Assembly (NCBI RefSeq): GCF_030397665.1
Contig: NZ_JAPUBT010000007.1
Location: 62,001 to 126,000, forward strand
DNA length: 64,000 bases
From: Janthinobacterium sp. SUN073
GTDB lineage: Bacteria; Pseudomonadota; Gammaproteobacteria; Burkholderiales; Burkholderiaceae_D
Direction of reading: 5' to 3'
The position numbers and the translations under genes are program-made. The notes beneath the pieces were generated by a model. That model was not told where the DNA came from. It did no database searches and was given only the letters and a program-made list of their open reading frames with translations. This document shows, one piece after another, positions 16,647-25,465 of the stretch (position 1 is its first letter; each line of letters begins with the position of its first letter).

Positions 16647-17648
16647 ATGAACAAGATCATCAGTGCAGCCATCATGACCGCCATGCTGGCATTGAGCAGC
16701 AGCGCCGCCCTGGCCGACGCGAAAAATCCGAAGATCGGCTTTTCCATCGACGATTTGCGCGTGGAACGCTGGACGCGTGACCGCGATTTCTTCATCGCCG
16801 CCGCCGAAAAGCAGGGCGCCAAGGTCTTCGTGCAGTCGGCAGACGCCAGCGAACAGCGCCAGATTTCACAGATCGAAAATCTGATCTCGCGCGGCGTGGA
16901 CGTGCTGGTGATCGTGCCGTTCAACGCCACAGTCCTCAACAACACCGTCAAGGAAGCGAAAAAGGCCGGCATCAAGGTGCTGTCGTATGACCGCCTGATC
17001 CTGAATGCCGATATCGATGCCTACATCTCGTTCGACAACGAGAAAGTGGGCGAGATGCAGGCCGAAGGCGTGACCAAGCTGCAGCCGAAGGGCAATTACT
17101 ACCTGCTGGGCGGTTCGCCGACCGACAACAACGCCAAGATGCTGCGCGAAGGCCAGATGAAGGTACTCAAACCATTCATCGACAAGGGCGACATCAAGAT
17201 CGTCGGCCAGCAGTGGGTGAAGGACTGGAGCGCCACCGAAGCGCTGTCCATCGTGGAAAACGCGCTGACGGCCAACGGCAACAAGATCGACGCCATCGTC
17301 GCCTCGAACGACGGCACGGCCGGCGGCGCCATCCAGGCTCTGGCCGCGCAAAAACTCGCTGGCAAGGTGCCCGTCTCGGGCCAGGATGCCGACCTGGCGG
17401 CGGTGAAACGGGTGATCGCCGGCACGCAATCGATGACCGTCTACAAGCCGTTGAAAACCATCGCTGCCGAAGCGGCCAAGCTGGCCATCCAGCTGGCGCG
17501 CAATGAAAAGCCGGCCTACAACTCCAGCTATGACAACGGCCTGAAGAAAGTCAGCACGGTGCTGCTGAAACCAACGCCCTTGACCAAGGCGAATGTGAAC
17601 ATTCTCGTCGATGACGGCTTCTATACCAAGGCGCAGCTGGGTAATTGA
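16647..17648 (+). CDS. xylF: D-xylose-binding periplasmic protein XylF
   Basis: A 333-residue secreted binding protein. The signal peptide ends near residue 23 (AALADA). The mature protein begins IGFSIDDLRVERWTRDRDFF, typical of XylF, with SYDRLI near 110 and the ligand loop SGQDADLAAVKR near 245. It delivers D-xylose to XylGH. AAGGAGA lies seven bases before the ATG, one of the strongest ribosome binding sites in the window, as suits an abundant binding protein. A dyad repeat follows the stop and may limit readthrough into xylG. Confidence 0.95.
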   Translation: MNKIISAAIMTAMLALSSSAALADAKNPKIGFSIDDLRVERWTRDRDFFIAAAEKQGAKVFVQSADASEQRQISQIENLISRGVDVLVIVPFNATVLNNTVKEAKKAGIKVLSYDRLILNADIDAYISFDNEKVGEMQAEGVTKLQPKGNYYLLGGSPTDNNAKMLREGQMKVLKPFIDKGDIKIVGQQWVKDWSATEALSIVENALTANGNKIDAIVASNDGTAGGAIQALAAQKLAGKVPVSGQDADLAAVKRVIAGTQSMTVYKPLKTIAAEAAKLAIQLARNEKPAYNSSYDNGLKKVSTVLLKPTPLTKANVNILVDDGFYTKAQLGN

Positions 17649-17666
17649 TCGCCTGTGTCATCTTTC

Positions 17667-17730
17667 ACCCCAACGGCAGAATCTGGGGTCGGACCCTTAG
17701 GGTCCGACCCCGGTCTTTCGACGTTGGGGT
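17667..17730. repeat. GGGGTCGGACC-type nested dyad repeat, copy 1
   Basis: A perfect 12-bp inner stem GGGGTCGGACCC/GGGTCCGACCCC (17685-17711, 3-base loop) is nested in a 9-bp outer stem ACCCCAACG/CGTTGGGGT (17667-17675 with 17722-17730). A second copy lies at 46712-46774. Both follow gene ends, here between xylF and xylG, so the element may act as a transcript-end or attenuator hairpin. No T-tract follows. Confidence 0.85.
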
Positions 17731-17783
17731 TGGAGTACCAGCTACAACCGGTGTAGTTTCTGTAATCCGCAACGAGAGTGAGC

Positions 17784-19355
17784 ATGTCCGACTATCTGCT
17801 TGAAATGAAAGGCATCGTCAAACAATTTGGCGGTGTCCGCGCGCTTGACGGCATCGACCTGCAGGTGCGGGCCGGCGAGTGCATCGGCTTGTGCGGCGAG
17901 AATGGCGCCGGCAAGTCGACCCTGATGAAGGTGCTGTCCGGCGTCTATCCGCATGGCACCTGGGATGGCGAGATCCTGTGGGAGGGCCAGCCCCTGCGCG
18001 CGCAATCGATCCGCGACACGGAAGACGCGGGCATCATCATCATCCACCAGGAACTGATGCTGGTGCCGCAGCTGTCCGTGGCCGAGAATATCTTCATGGG
18101 CCGCGAGCTCACCCTGCCGGGCGGGCGCATGCATTACGCGGCCATGTACAAGCGCGCCGACGAGCTGCTGCGCGAACTGAACATTCCCGAACTGAACGTG
18201 GCGCAGCCCGTGATGAATTACGGCGGCGGCCACCAGCAGCTGGTGGAAATCGCCAAGGCGCTCAACAAGAATGCGCGCCTGCTGATCCTCGACGAGCCAT
18301 CGTCGTCGCTGACGGCGTCGGAAATCGCCGTGCTGCTCGATATCCTGCGCGCCCTGAAAGCCAAGGGCGTCACCTGCATCTACATTTCGCACAAGCTCGA
18401 TGAAGTGGCGTCCATCTGCGACACCATCGTCGTCATCCGCGACGGCAAGCATATCGCCACCACGCCGATGGCGCAGATGAACGTCGAGCGCATCATCGCG
18501 CAGATGGTGGGCCGCGAAATGAGCCAGCTGTACCCGCAACGCGCGCAGCCGGCACGTATCGGCGAAGTGCTGTTCGAGGCGCGCCACGTGAGCTGCATCG
18601 ATGCCGACAACCCGCAGCGCAAGCGGGTCGACGACATCTCGTTCACCCTGCGCAAAGGCGAGATCCTCGGCATCGCCGGCCTGGTGGGGGCGGGGCGCAC
18701 GGAGCTCGTCTCGGCCCTGTTCGGCGCCTACCAGGGGCCGTGCCAGGCCGAAGTGTGGCTCGATGGCCGCCGCATCGACACCTCGTCTCCGCAAAAGGCG
18801 ATTGCCATGGGCCTGGCCATGGTGCCGGAAGACCGCAAGCACCACGGCATCGTGCCCGACCTCGACGTGGGGCAGAACATCACCCTGGCCGTGCTGGAGA
18901 CATTCGTGCGCGCCACGCGCATCGATGGCGAGGCGGAACTGGCGGCCGTGCGCGGCGAGATCGCCCAGCTGGAACTGAAGGCGGCCAGTCCGTCGCTGCC
19001 CATCACGAGCCTGTCGGGCGGCAACCAGCAAAAGGCCGTGCTGGCGAAGATGCTGCTGACGCGCCCGCGCGTGCTGATCCTCGATGAGCCCACGCGCGGC
19101 GTCGATGTGGGCGCCAAATATGAAATCTACAAATTGATGCTGGCGCTGGCCGACCGGGGCGTGGCCATCATCATGGTCTCGTCGGAACTGGCCGAAGTGC
19201 TGGGCGTGTCCGACCGCGTGCTGGTGATGGGCGAAGGCCGCCTGCGCGGCGACTTTATCAACGATGGCCTGAGCCAGGAAACCGTGCTGGCGGCGGCGCT
19301 GGACCAGCGTCCGGCGCCCGCCGCCAACACCGCAAACAAGGAACCCGCAGCATGA
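17784..19355 (+). CDS. xylG: Xylose ABC transporter ATP-binding protein XylG
   Basis: A 523-residue tandem ATPase. The N-terminal cassette has GENGAGKST (38-46) and [15 protein letters not shown]. The C-terminal cassette has [16 protein letters not shown] and [19 protein letters not shown]; its P-loop is diverged ([10 protein letters not shown]), as usual for CUT2 importers. It powers xylose uptake with XylF and XylH. I chose the ATG at 17784 over a GTG two codons earlier because of the GAGAG spacing. It overlaps xylH by four bases. Confidence 0.93.
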   Translation: MSDYLLEMKGIVKQFGGVRALDGIDLQVRAGECIGLCGENGAGKSTLMKVLSGVYPHGTWDGEILWEGQPLRAQSIRDTEDAGIIIIHQELMLVPQLSVAENIFMGRELTLPGGRMHYAAMYKRADELLRELNIPELNVAQPVMNYGGGHQQLVEIAKALNKNARLLILDEPSSSLTASEIAVLLDILRALKAKGVTCIYISHKLDEVASICDTIVVIRDGKHIATTPMAQMNVERIIAQMVGREMSQLYPQRAQPARIGEVLFEARHVSCIDADNPQRKRVDDISFTLRKGEILGIAGLVGAGRTELVSALFGAYQGPCQAEVWLDGRRIDTSSPQKAIAMGLAMVPEDRKHHGIVPDLDVGQNITLAVLETFVRATRIDGEAELAAVRGEIAQLELKAASPSLPITSLSGGNQQKAVLAKMLLTRPRVLILDEPTRGVDVGAKYEIYKLMLALADRGVAIIMVSSELAEVLGVSDRVLVMGEGRLRGDFINDGLSQETVLAAALDQRPAPAANTANKEPAA

Positions 19356-20494
19356 AACCGCACAGTATCAAACAGCTGTTCACCCAATACAAGATGCTGG
19401 CCCTGCTGATCGCCGTGGCGCTGATCTGGGCCTTCTTTTCGTGGAAGACGCAGGGCAGTTTCCTCACGCCGCGCAACCTGTCGAACCTGCTGCGCCAGAT
19501 GTCCGTCACCGGCATCCTCGCCTGCGGCATGGTGCTGGTGATTATCGCCGGCGAGATCGACCTGTCGATCGGTTCCCTGCTGGGGCTATTGGGCGGCATC
19601 GCCGCCGTGCTGGACGTGACGCAGCACTGGCCGCTGGCGCTGAACCTGGCGGCGGTACTCGGCTGCGGCCTGGTGATCGGCCTCTTGAATGGCTACCTGA
19701 CGGCGTACCGGGGCATCCCGTCCTTCATCGTTGGTTTGGGCGGCATGCTCGCGTATCGCGGCGTCCTGCTGGGCATCACGGGCGGCATCACGATCGCACC
19801 CGTCTCCGAGCCGATGGTCTACCTGGGGCAGGGTTACTTGCCCGCGGCGCCCGGCATCGTGCTGGGCGTCGGCCTGTTCCTGCTGGCCGCCTTTTTGACG
19901 TGGCGCGCGCGCGCCAGCCGCGCGCAGCATGGCTTGCCGCAGACGGCGCCTTGGGCCGATGGCTTGCGCCTGGCCGTCATCGGCGCCGTGCTGTACGCCT
20001 TCGTGCAAACCCTGAACGGTTATGAAGGTATCCCGCTGCCCGTGCTGTTGCTGCTGGCCTTGCTGGGACTGTTCAGCTATATCACCAGCCAGACCGTGTT
20101 CGGCCGCCGCATCTACGCCGTCGGCAGCAATATGGAGGCGACGCGTTTGTCCGGCATCAACGTGAAAGCCGTCAAGTTGTGGATCTTCGGCATCATGGGC
20201 CTGATGTGCGCGCTGGCTGGCCTGATCAACACGGGCCGCCTTGCGGCCGGTTCGCCCTCGGCCGGTACCTTCAGCGAACTCGATGCCATCGCCGCCTGCT
20301 TCATCGGCGGCACCTCGATGCGCGGCGGCTCGGGCACCGTGTACGGCGCCCTGATCGGCGCGCTGGTCATGGCCAGCCTGGATAACGGCATGTCCATGCT
20401 GGACGTGGACACTTACTGGCAGATGATCGTGAAAGGCAGTATCCTCACCCTCGCCGTGTGGGTCGATGTTAGCACGCGCGCCGGGCGCCGCTAG
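19352..20494 (+). CDS. xylH: Xylose ABC transporter permease XylH
   Basis: A 380-residue permease with about ten hydrophobic segments. Family landmarks are [17 protein letters not shown] near 70 and [23 protein letters not shown] near 310. It forms the channel for xylose with XylG and XylF. ATGA overlap with xylG shows tight coupling. The next gene, xylR, begins 43 bases after its stop and has its own strong ribosome binding site. Confidence 0.93.
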   Translation: MKPHSIKQLFTQYKMLALLIAVALIWAFFSWKTQGSFLTPRNLSNLLRQMSVTGILACGMVLVIIAGEIDLSIGSLLGLLGGIAAVLDVTQHWPLALNLAAVLGCGLVIGLLNGYLTAYRGIPSFIVGLGGMLAYRGVLLGITGGITIAPVSEPMVYLGQGYLPAAPGIVLGVGLFLLAAFLTWRARASRAQHGLPQTAPWADGLRLAVIGAVLYAFVQTLNGYEGIPLPVLLLLALLGLFSYITSQTVFGRRIYAVGSNMEATRLSGINVKAVKLWIFGIMGLMCALAGLINTGRLAAGSPSAGTFSELDAIAACFIGGTSMRGGSGTVYGALIGALVMASLDNGMSMLDVDTYWQMIVKGSILTLAVWVDVSTRAGRR

Positions 20495-20537
20495 CGGGCC
20501 CCGAAAGGCCTGGCTGCCACATGGAGGAGACACCAGC

Positions 20538-21719
20538 ATGAAGTTACCGACCGCGCACCGGATCGCGCTGCTGTTTAACGGGAATAAGATATACGACCGC
20601 GACATCATCGCGGGCATTGCCGCCTACCTGAACACCACGCGCGTATCGTGGGACCTGTTCCTGGAAGAGGATTTTCGCTGCCGCCTGCCCGGCATCGAGC
20701 GCTGGCAGGGCGACGGCATCATCGCCGATTTCGACGATCCCGCGGTCTGCGCGGCGCTGGCGCACAGCCGCCTGCCCGTGGTGGCCGTGGGCGGCTCGTA
20801 TGCGCGCGCCGAGGACTACCCGGCCGCCATCCCATACGTGGCGACCGATAATTTTAAGATCGTCAAGCTGGCCTATGAGCACCTGGTGGAAGCGGGATTG
20901 AGCCGCTTTGCCTGTTTCAGCCTGCCCGAGGCCGATGTCAACCGCTGGGCGCAGGAGCGCGAAACGGCGTTTTGCGCCTTGATGGAGCGCGACCACATGC
21001 GCGCCGACGTGTACCGGGGCGTCGCCACCAGCGCGCCCGCGTGGGACGAAGCGGTGGAGCAGCAGATCGCCTGGCTCAACAGCCTGGAAAAACCCGTCGG
21101 CATCATCGCCGTCAGCGACGCGCGCGCGCGTCAGCTGCTGCAAGCCTGCATGCATGCGGGGATTGCCGTGCCGGAGCAAGTCGCCCTGATCGGCATCGAC
21201 AATGACCCGCTGGCGCGCATGCTCACGCGCATTCCATTGAGTTCCGTGATCCAGGGCACGGAGGAAATGGGCCGCACGGCGGCGCATTTGCTGCACCAGA
21301 TGTTGAATGGCGCGCGCCTGTCCGGCACACGCATCCTGGTGCCGCCGGCCGGCCTGAACGTGCTCGCGTCCACGCGTCACCAGCCCTTCCAGCATCCGCA
21401 GGTGATGCAGGCGCGCCACTTCATCCGCCAGTACGCGTGCCAGGGCATCAAGACGGAGCAGGTGGCCGATTACGTGGGCGTGTCGCGCTCCTCGCTCGAA
21501 GCGCACTTCCGCCAGGAACTGGGGCGCAGCGTGCACGACGAGATCCTGCATTTCAAGCTCGATGCGGCCAAGACCCTGCTGGCGCTCGGGCCGGGGCAGG
21601 TGGCCGAGGTGGCCGTGCGTTGCGGCTTTACCACGGTGCAGTACATGCACGCCGTCTTCAAGCGCGAACTCGGTTGCACGCCGCGCGAATTCCAGCAGCG
21701 CAGCCAGCCACCGCCATGA
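20538..21719 (+). CDS. xylR: XylR, xylose-responsive AraC-family activator
   Basis: A 393-residue regulator, almost the length of E. coli XylR (392). The first 280 residues form a LacI/periplasmic-binding-like sensor (RIALLFNGNKIYDRDIIAGIA at the start; GIIAVSDARARQLL near 195; ALIGIDNDPLARML near 220). The last 100 residues are an AraC helix-turn-helix pair (TEQVADYVGVSRSSLEAHF and VAEVAVRCGFTTVQYMHAVFKRELGCTP). GGAGGAGA lies nine bases before the ATG at 20538; the longer frame upstream is rejected. It probably senses D-xylose and activates xylX-to-xylH and perhaps chvE. It sits inside the operon it is expected to control. Confidence 0.92.
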   Translation: MKLPTAHRIALLFNGNKIYDRDIIAGIAAYLNTTRVSWDLFLEEDFRCRLPGIERWQGDGIIADFDDPAVCAALAHSRLPVVAVGGSYARAEDYPAAIPYVATDNFKIVKLAYEHLVEAGLSRFACFSLPEADVNRWAQERETAFCALMERDHMRADVYRGVATSAPAWDEAVEQQIAWLNSLEKPVGIIAVSDARARQLLQACMHAGIAVPEQVALIGIDNDPLARMLTRIPLSSVIQGTEEMGRTAAHLLHQMLNGARLSGTRILVPPAGLNVLASTRHQPFQHPQVMQARHFIRQYACQGIKTEQVADYVGVSRSSLEAHFRQELGRSVHDEILHFKLDAAKTLLALGPGQVAEVAVRCGFTTVQYMHAVFKRELGCTPREFQQRSQPPP

Positions 21720-22498
21720 CGATTTTTACCTTGCACAACGCGCGCGGCATGCGCGTGGCCATCGACGCGCACGATGCCAGCGTGCGGGCCTGGTGGGCAC
21801 CCGACCGCTATGGCCGCCTGGCCGATGTGCTGGACGCGGCGCCCCCTGCGGCACGGTCGTCCACGGGCTGGCGGTGCGCGCCGCCGGTGGACGGCCACTT
21901 GCTGCTGCACCTGGCGCACGACGGCCTGTCGGTGCGCCTGGCCTACCGGCTTGACGACGATGGCAGCCTGCACCTCGACTGCGCCGCTACGGCCGATAGC
22001 GTTTCCCGTTTCGCGCTTGCCGCGCCCCGCTTCAATCTGCAGGGCCATCATGCCAGTGTGGGCGACCATGTGCTGCGCCTGGCCGCCGACCATTATTGGC
22101 CTTGGCCTTGGCCTGGCGGCAGCGCCAGCGATGCTCCGCTCGATGTGGCGGGCAGCGCGTTTGACTTTCGCCAGCCGGCGCCGCTCGCATCGCGCCTGGC
22201 CTGGCCCGCGCTGGTGAACTTGCCGGGATTCCGGCATGACTTTTACTGGACGGGCTGCGGCCAGCTGCGCGAAGCGGCACGGGTTGCCGACCCCGCGTCG
22301 GGCCGGGTCTTGCGTTTTTCCAGTAGCCAGGACAGCTGCCATCTGTATTCCGATGCGCGCTGTTTTTCCCTGCTGGCGCGGGGCGTGCAAGTGCAGCCGG
22401 GACAGGTGATGCGCTTCAAGCTCGCCTACCGTTTGGGCGTGCAGGATCTCGACGCGTTTGACATATCCGAACCGGTATCAATGATGTCAAATAAGTGA
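21716..22498 (+). CDS. Short aldose-1-epimerase-like protein
   Basis: A 260-residue protein with beta-sandwich character resembling GalM-type mutarotases, which interconvert alpha and beta sugar anomers. The segment RFNLQGHHASVGDHVLRLAADHYWP recalls the NL-x-GH region of GalM with its conserved histidines. At 260 residues it is about 80 shorter than typical GalM, and I cannot place the C-terminal catalytic glutamate. It may be a compact epimerase-like member or a non-catalytic relative. It overlaps xylR by four bases (ATGA), so it is made with the sugar genes, which supports an anomer-related role. Confidence 0.6.
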   Translation: MTIFTLHNARGMRVAIDAHDASVRAWWAPDRYGRLADVLDAAPPAARSSTGWRCAPPVDGHLLLHLAHDGLSVRLAYRLDDDGSLHLDCAATADSVSRFALAAPRFNLQGHHASVGDHVLRLAADHYWPWPWPGGSASDAPLDVAGSAFDFRQPAPLASRLAWPALVNLPGFRHDFYWTGCGQLREAARVADPASGRVLRFSSSQDSCHLYSDARCFSLLARGVQVQPGQVMRFKLAYRLGVQDLDAFDISEPVSMMSNK

Positions 22499-22582
22499 TT
22501 GGTCAGATATGCGGGGCAGTTCTACCATGGGGTAGTTTTTCCCTCATTTATTTTTGCTCTTAGCGACGCTGCGAACCTGCCC

Positions 22583-23596
22583 ATGAACATACTCACCATC
22601 GATGCCGGCACCACCAATACGCGTACCTTGCTGTGGCGCGCCGGTGCCGTCGTCGCCCAGGCGCAGCTGGAAACGGGCGTGCGCAATACCGCCATCGATG
22701 GCCATAACGGCGCGCTGAAACAGGCGCTGCGCGACACCATCGCCAGCGTGCTGGCCAGCGCCGGCATCGCGCCGTCCGCCGTGGACCTGGCGCTGGCCTC
22801 GGGCATGATCAGCTCGCCCATGGGCGTGCGGGAAGTGCCGCATTTGCCGGCGCCCGCCGGCCTGGCCCAGCTGGCGCAAGGCATGCAGACGGTGGACTTG
22901 CCCGACGTGCTGGCGCAGCCCCTGTGGCTGATCCCCGGCGTGCGCAACCAGCATGGCGCCGTCGGCCTGCATAACGTCGAGGCGATGGACATGATGCGCG
23001 GCGAAGAGACGGAAGTCGTCGCGCTGCTCGAGCGCTTGCAGTTGCGCGGCGCGGCGACCCTGATCATGCCCGGTTCGCATACCAAATTGATCAGCGTGGA
23101 CGAGCAGCGCCGCATCCTCGGCTGCAGCACCACCATCGCGGGCGAGCTGCTGCAGGCGATCACGCAGCACACCCTGATCAAGCAATCGGTCGACGGCGGT
23201 TTTGCGCAGACCCTGGTGCCGAAAATGCTGCTGGCCGGCGCGGCCGCGGCGCAAAAAACGGGACTGGCGCGCGCCTGCTTCAGCGTGCGCACGCTGGGTC
23301 AGTTCAGCGCCGTCGAATGCAATGAGCGGGCCAATTTCCTGATGGGCGCCGTCCTCAGCGGCGACTTGCTGGCGCTGCGCAACAGCACCGCCATCCAGAT
23401 GCGGCCCGATACCCCGCTCGTTATTACCGGTAAACCCATGCTGCGGCAGGCGCTCGGGCTGCTGATCGAAGAACACGGATTTTTTTATGGCAAGCGCATC
23501 ATCGTCGACGACCAGCAGCAAGACCATCTGGCCGGTCACGGTGCGCTGCTGATCGCCGCCGCGCGCGGCTTGATTTCCCGGCAGGAGACGGTATGA
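22583..23596 (+). CDS. dgoK: 2-dehydro-3-deoxygalactonokinase
   Basis: A 337-residue sugar-acid kinase that phosphorylates 2-keto-3-deoxygalactonate using ATP. The N-terminus has the ASKHA-type phosphate loop DAGTTNTR (7-14), then LASGMISSPMGVREVPH and IPGVRNQ, which are typical DgoK segments. MPGSHTKLISVDEQRRI near 180 is the second nucleotide-contact region. An ATG at 22583 begins the family-typical MNILTIDAGT; the 84-base gap before it carries a CTACC/GGTAG dyad and a CGGTATCAAT sequence (22473), so a promoter may lie here. It overlaps the next gene by four bases. Confidence 0.92.
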   Translation: MNILTIDAGTTNTRTLLWRAGAVVAQAQLETGVRNTAIDGHNGALKQALRDTIASVLASAGIAPSAVDLALASGMISSPMGVREVPHLPAPAGLAQLAQGMQTVDLPDVLAQPLWLIPGVRNQHGAVGLHNVEAMDMMRGEETEVVALLERLQLRGAATLIMPGSHTKLISVDEQRRILGCSTTIAGELLQAITQHTLIKQSVDGGFAQTLVPKMLLAGAAAAQKTGLARACFSVRTLGQFSAVECNERANFLMGAVLSGDLLALRNSTAIQMRPDTPLVITGKPMLRQALGLLIEEHGFFYGKRIIVDDQQQDHLAGHGALLIAAARGLISRQETV

Positions 23597-25323
23597 GTGA
23601 CAACAAGAACAAGCGTCCCTTGCGTTCGCAGTCGTGGTTTGGCGGCGACGACAAGGACAGTTTTATTCACCGCAGCTGGATGAAGAACCAGGGTTATCCC
23701 GGCGACGCTTTCGATGGCCGTCCCGTCATCGGCATCTGCAATACCTGGTCCGAGCTGACGCCCTGCAATGGCCATTTCCGCGACTTGGCCGAGATGGTCA
23801 AGCGCGGCGTGCTCGAAGCGGGCGGCTTTCCCGTCGAATTTCCCGTCATGTCGCTGGGCGAGACGAATCTGCGCCCGACGGCCATGCTGTTCCGTAACCT
23901 GGCCAGCATGGATGTGGAAGAATCGATCCGCGCCAACCCGATCGACGGCGTGGTGCTGTTGACGGGCTGCGACAAGACCACCCCGGCCCTGCTGATGGGC
24001 GCGGCCAGCGTGGACTTGCCCACCATCGTGCTGTCGGGCGGCCCCATGCTGAACGGGAACTATCGCGGCAAACCGATCGGCTCGGGCACCGACGTGTGGA
24101 AGTTTTCCGAAGACGTGCGCGCCGGGCGCATGACGTCCGCCGAATTCAAGCAGGCCGAATCGTGCATGTCGCGCTCCGCCGGCCACTGCATGACCATGGG
24201 CACGGCGTCTACCATGGCCAGCATGGTCGAGGCGCTGGGCGTGACCCTGCCCGGCAACGCCGCCATTCCCGCCGTCGATGCGCGCCGCAAGCTGCAGGCG
24301 CAACTGACGGGCCGGCGCATCGTCGACATGGTGCATGAAGACCTGAAACTGTCGCAGATCCTCACGCGCGACGCGTTTGAAAACGCCATCATGGTCAATG
24401 GCGCCATCGGCGGCTCGACCAATGCCGTGATCCACCTGCTGGCCATCGCCGGGCGCATCGGCGTGGACATGCGCCTGGCCGACTGGGACCGCCTGGGCCG
24501 CGACATTCCCTGCCTGCTCAACCTGATGCCGTCGGGCCAGTACCTGATGGAAGATTTTTACTATGCGGGCGGCCTGCCCGTGATCATCCGCGACCTGCTT
24601 GGCAAATTGCATGGCGAGGCGCTCACCGTCACGGGCGCCAGCATGGCCGTCAACGTGGCCGAGGCGGAAAATTTCAATCCCGAGGTGATCACGCCGCTGG
24701 CGCAGCCATTCAAGGACGAGGGCGGCATCGCCGTCCTGCACGGCAACCTGGCCCCGCGCGGCGCCGTCATCAAGCCTTCGGCCGCTTCGCCGGAGCTGAT
24801 GCAGCACCGTGGCCGCGCCGTCGTCTTCAACAGCATCGAGCACTATAAAAAGCGCGTCGACGATCCCGCCCTTGATATCGACGCCAGCTGCGTGATGGTG
24901 CTGCAAAATTGCGGCCCGCAGGGCTATCCGGGCATGGCCGAAGTGGGCAATATGGGACTGCCGAAAAAACTGCTGGAGCAGGGCGTGCGCGACATGGTGC
25001 GCATCTCGGATGCGCGCATGAGCGGCACGGCCTATGGCACGGTGGTGCTGCACGTGGCGCCGGAAGCGGCCGTGGGCGGGCCGCTGGCGCTGGTGCGCGA
25101 TGGCGACATGATTGAACTCGACGTGGCGGGACGGCGTTTGCACCTGGACGTCGACGAGGCCGAGCTGGCGCGCCGGCGCGCAGAGTGGCGCGTACCCGAG
25201 CCGGCCATGAAGGGCGGCTACCAGTCCATGTACATCAGGCACGTGACGCAGGCCGACGAAGGCGCGGACCTGGACTTCCTCGTCGGCTGCCGCGGTTCGG
25301 CCGTGCCTCGCGAATCACATTGA
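23593..25323 (+). CDS. IlvD/Edd-family sugar-acid dehydratase (L-arabonate/D-galactonate type)
   Basis: A 576-residue iron-sulfur dehydratase. Cluster cysteines are Cys58 (TPCNGH), Cys126 (LTGCDKTTPA) and Cys199 (RSAGHCMTMGTAST). The opening RSQSWFGGDDKDSFIHRSWMKNQG segment and the length match the L-arabinonate dehydratase branch, whose rhizobial member also accepts D-fuconate and D-galactonate. Between dgoK and dgoA, the likely role is D-galactonate to 2-keto-3-deoxygalactonate, with L-arabonate as a possible extra substrate. It starts in an ATGA overlap with dgoK. A MITE-like element begins at the base after its stop codon. Confidence 0.87.
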   Translation: MSDNKNKRPLRSQSWFGGDDKDSFIHRSWMKNQGYPGDAFDGRPVIGICNTWSELTPCNGHFRDLAEMVKRGVLEAGGFPVEFPVMSLGETNLRPTAMLFRNLASMDVEESIRANPIDGVVLLTGCDKTTPALLMGAASVDLPTIVLSGGPMLNGNYRGKPIGSGTDVWKFSEDVRAGRMTSAEFKQAESCMSRSAGHCMTMGTASTMASMVEALGVTLPGNAAIPAVDARRKLQAQLTGRRIVDMVHEDLKLSQILTRDAFENAIMVNGAIGGSTNAVIHLLAIAGRIGVDMRLADWDRLGRDIPCLLNLMPSGQYLMEDFYYAGGLPVIIRDLLGKLHGEALTVTGASMAVNVAEAENFNPEVITPLAQPFKDEGGIAVLHGNLAPRGAVIKPSAASPELMQHRGRAVVFNSIEHYKKRVDDPALDIDASCVMVLQNCGPQGYPGMAEVGNMGLPKKLLEQGVRDMVRISDARMSGTAYGTVVLHVAPEAAVGGPLALVRDGDMIELDVAGRRLHLDVDEAELARRRAEWRVPEPAMKGGYQSMYIRHVTQADEGADLDFLVGCRGSAVPRESH

Positions 25324-25444
25324 TAACGCACGATCAAACCTGCTGCGCGTCGTCATTTGCGGCCTCGATGCTCACTGTGCTCAAGCACAGTTGCGCGTCT
25401 CGGCCCCAACTGACTTCCGCTCGCGACGGTTTTATCATGCGTTA
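25324..25444. repeat. 121-bp MITE-like inverted repeat element
   Basis: The ends TAACGCACGATCAAACC (25324-25340) and GGTTTTATCATGCGTTA (25428-25444) are inverted copies matching at 15 of 17 positions. The interior is also an imperfect inverted repeat, closing on a perfect 8-bp hairpin ACTGTGCT-CA-AGCACAGT (25374-25391). The whole element could fold into one long stem. It carries no coding frame of note. It fills the gap from the dehydratase stop to 18-21 bases before the lactonase start, so it is either the local promoter region or an insertion that splits the operon. Confidence 0.8.
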
Positions 25445-25465
25445 TACACAGTTAAAGGAAAAATG

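Noticed and set aside
23536-25242. A 568-codon minus-strand frame over the second dehydratase
   Set aside because: Antisense shadow of an IlvD/Edd gene with intact cysteine motifs.
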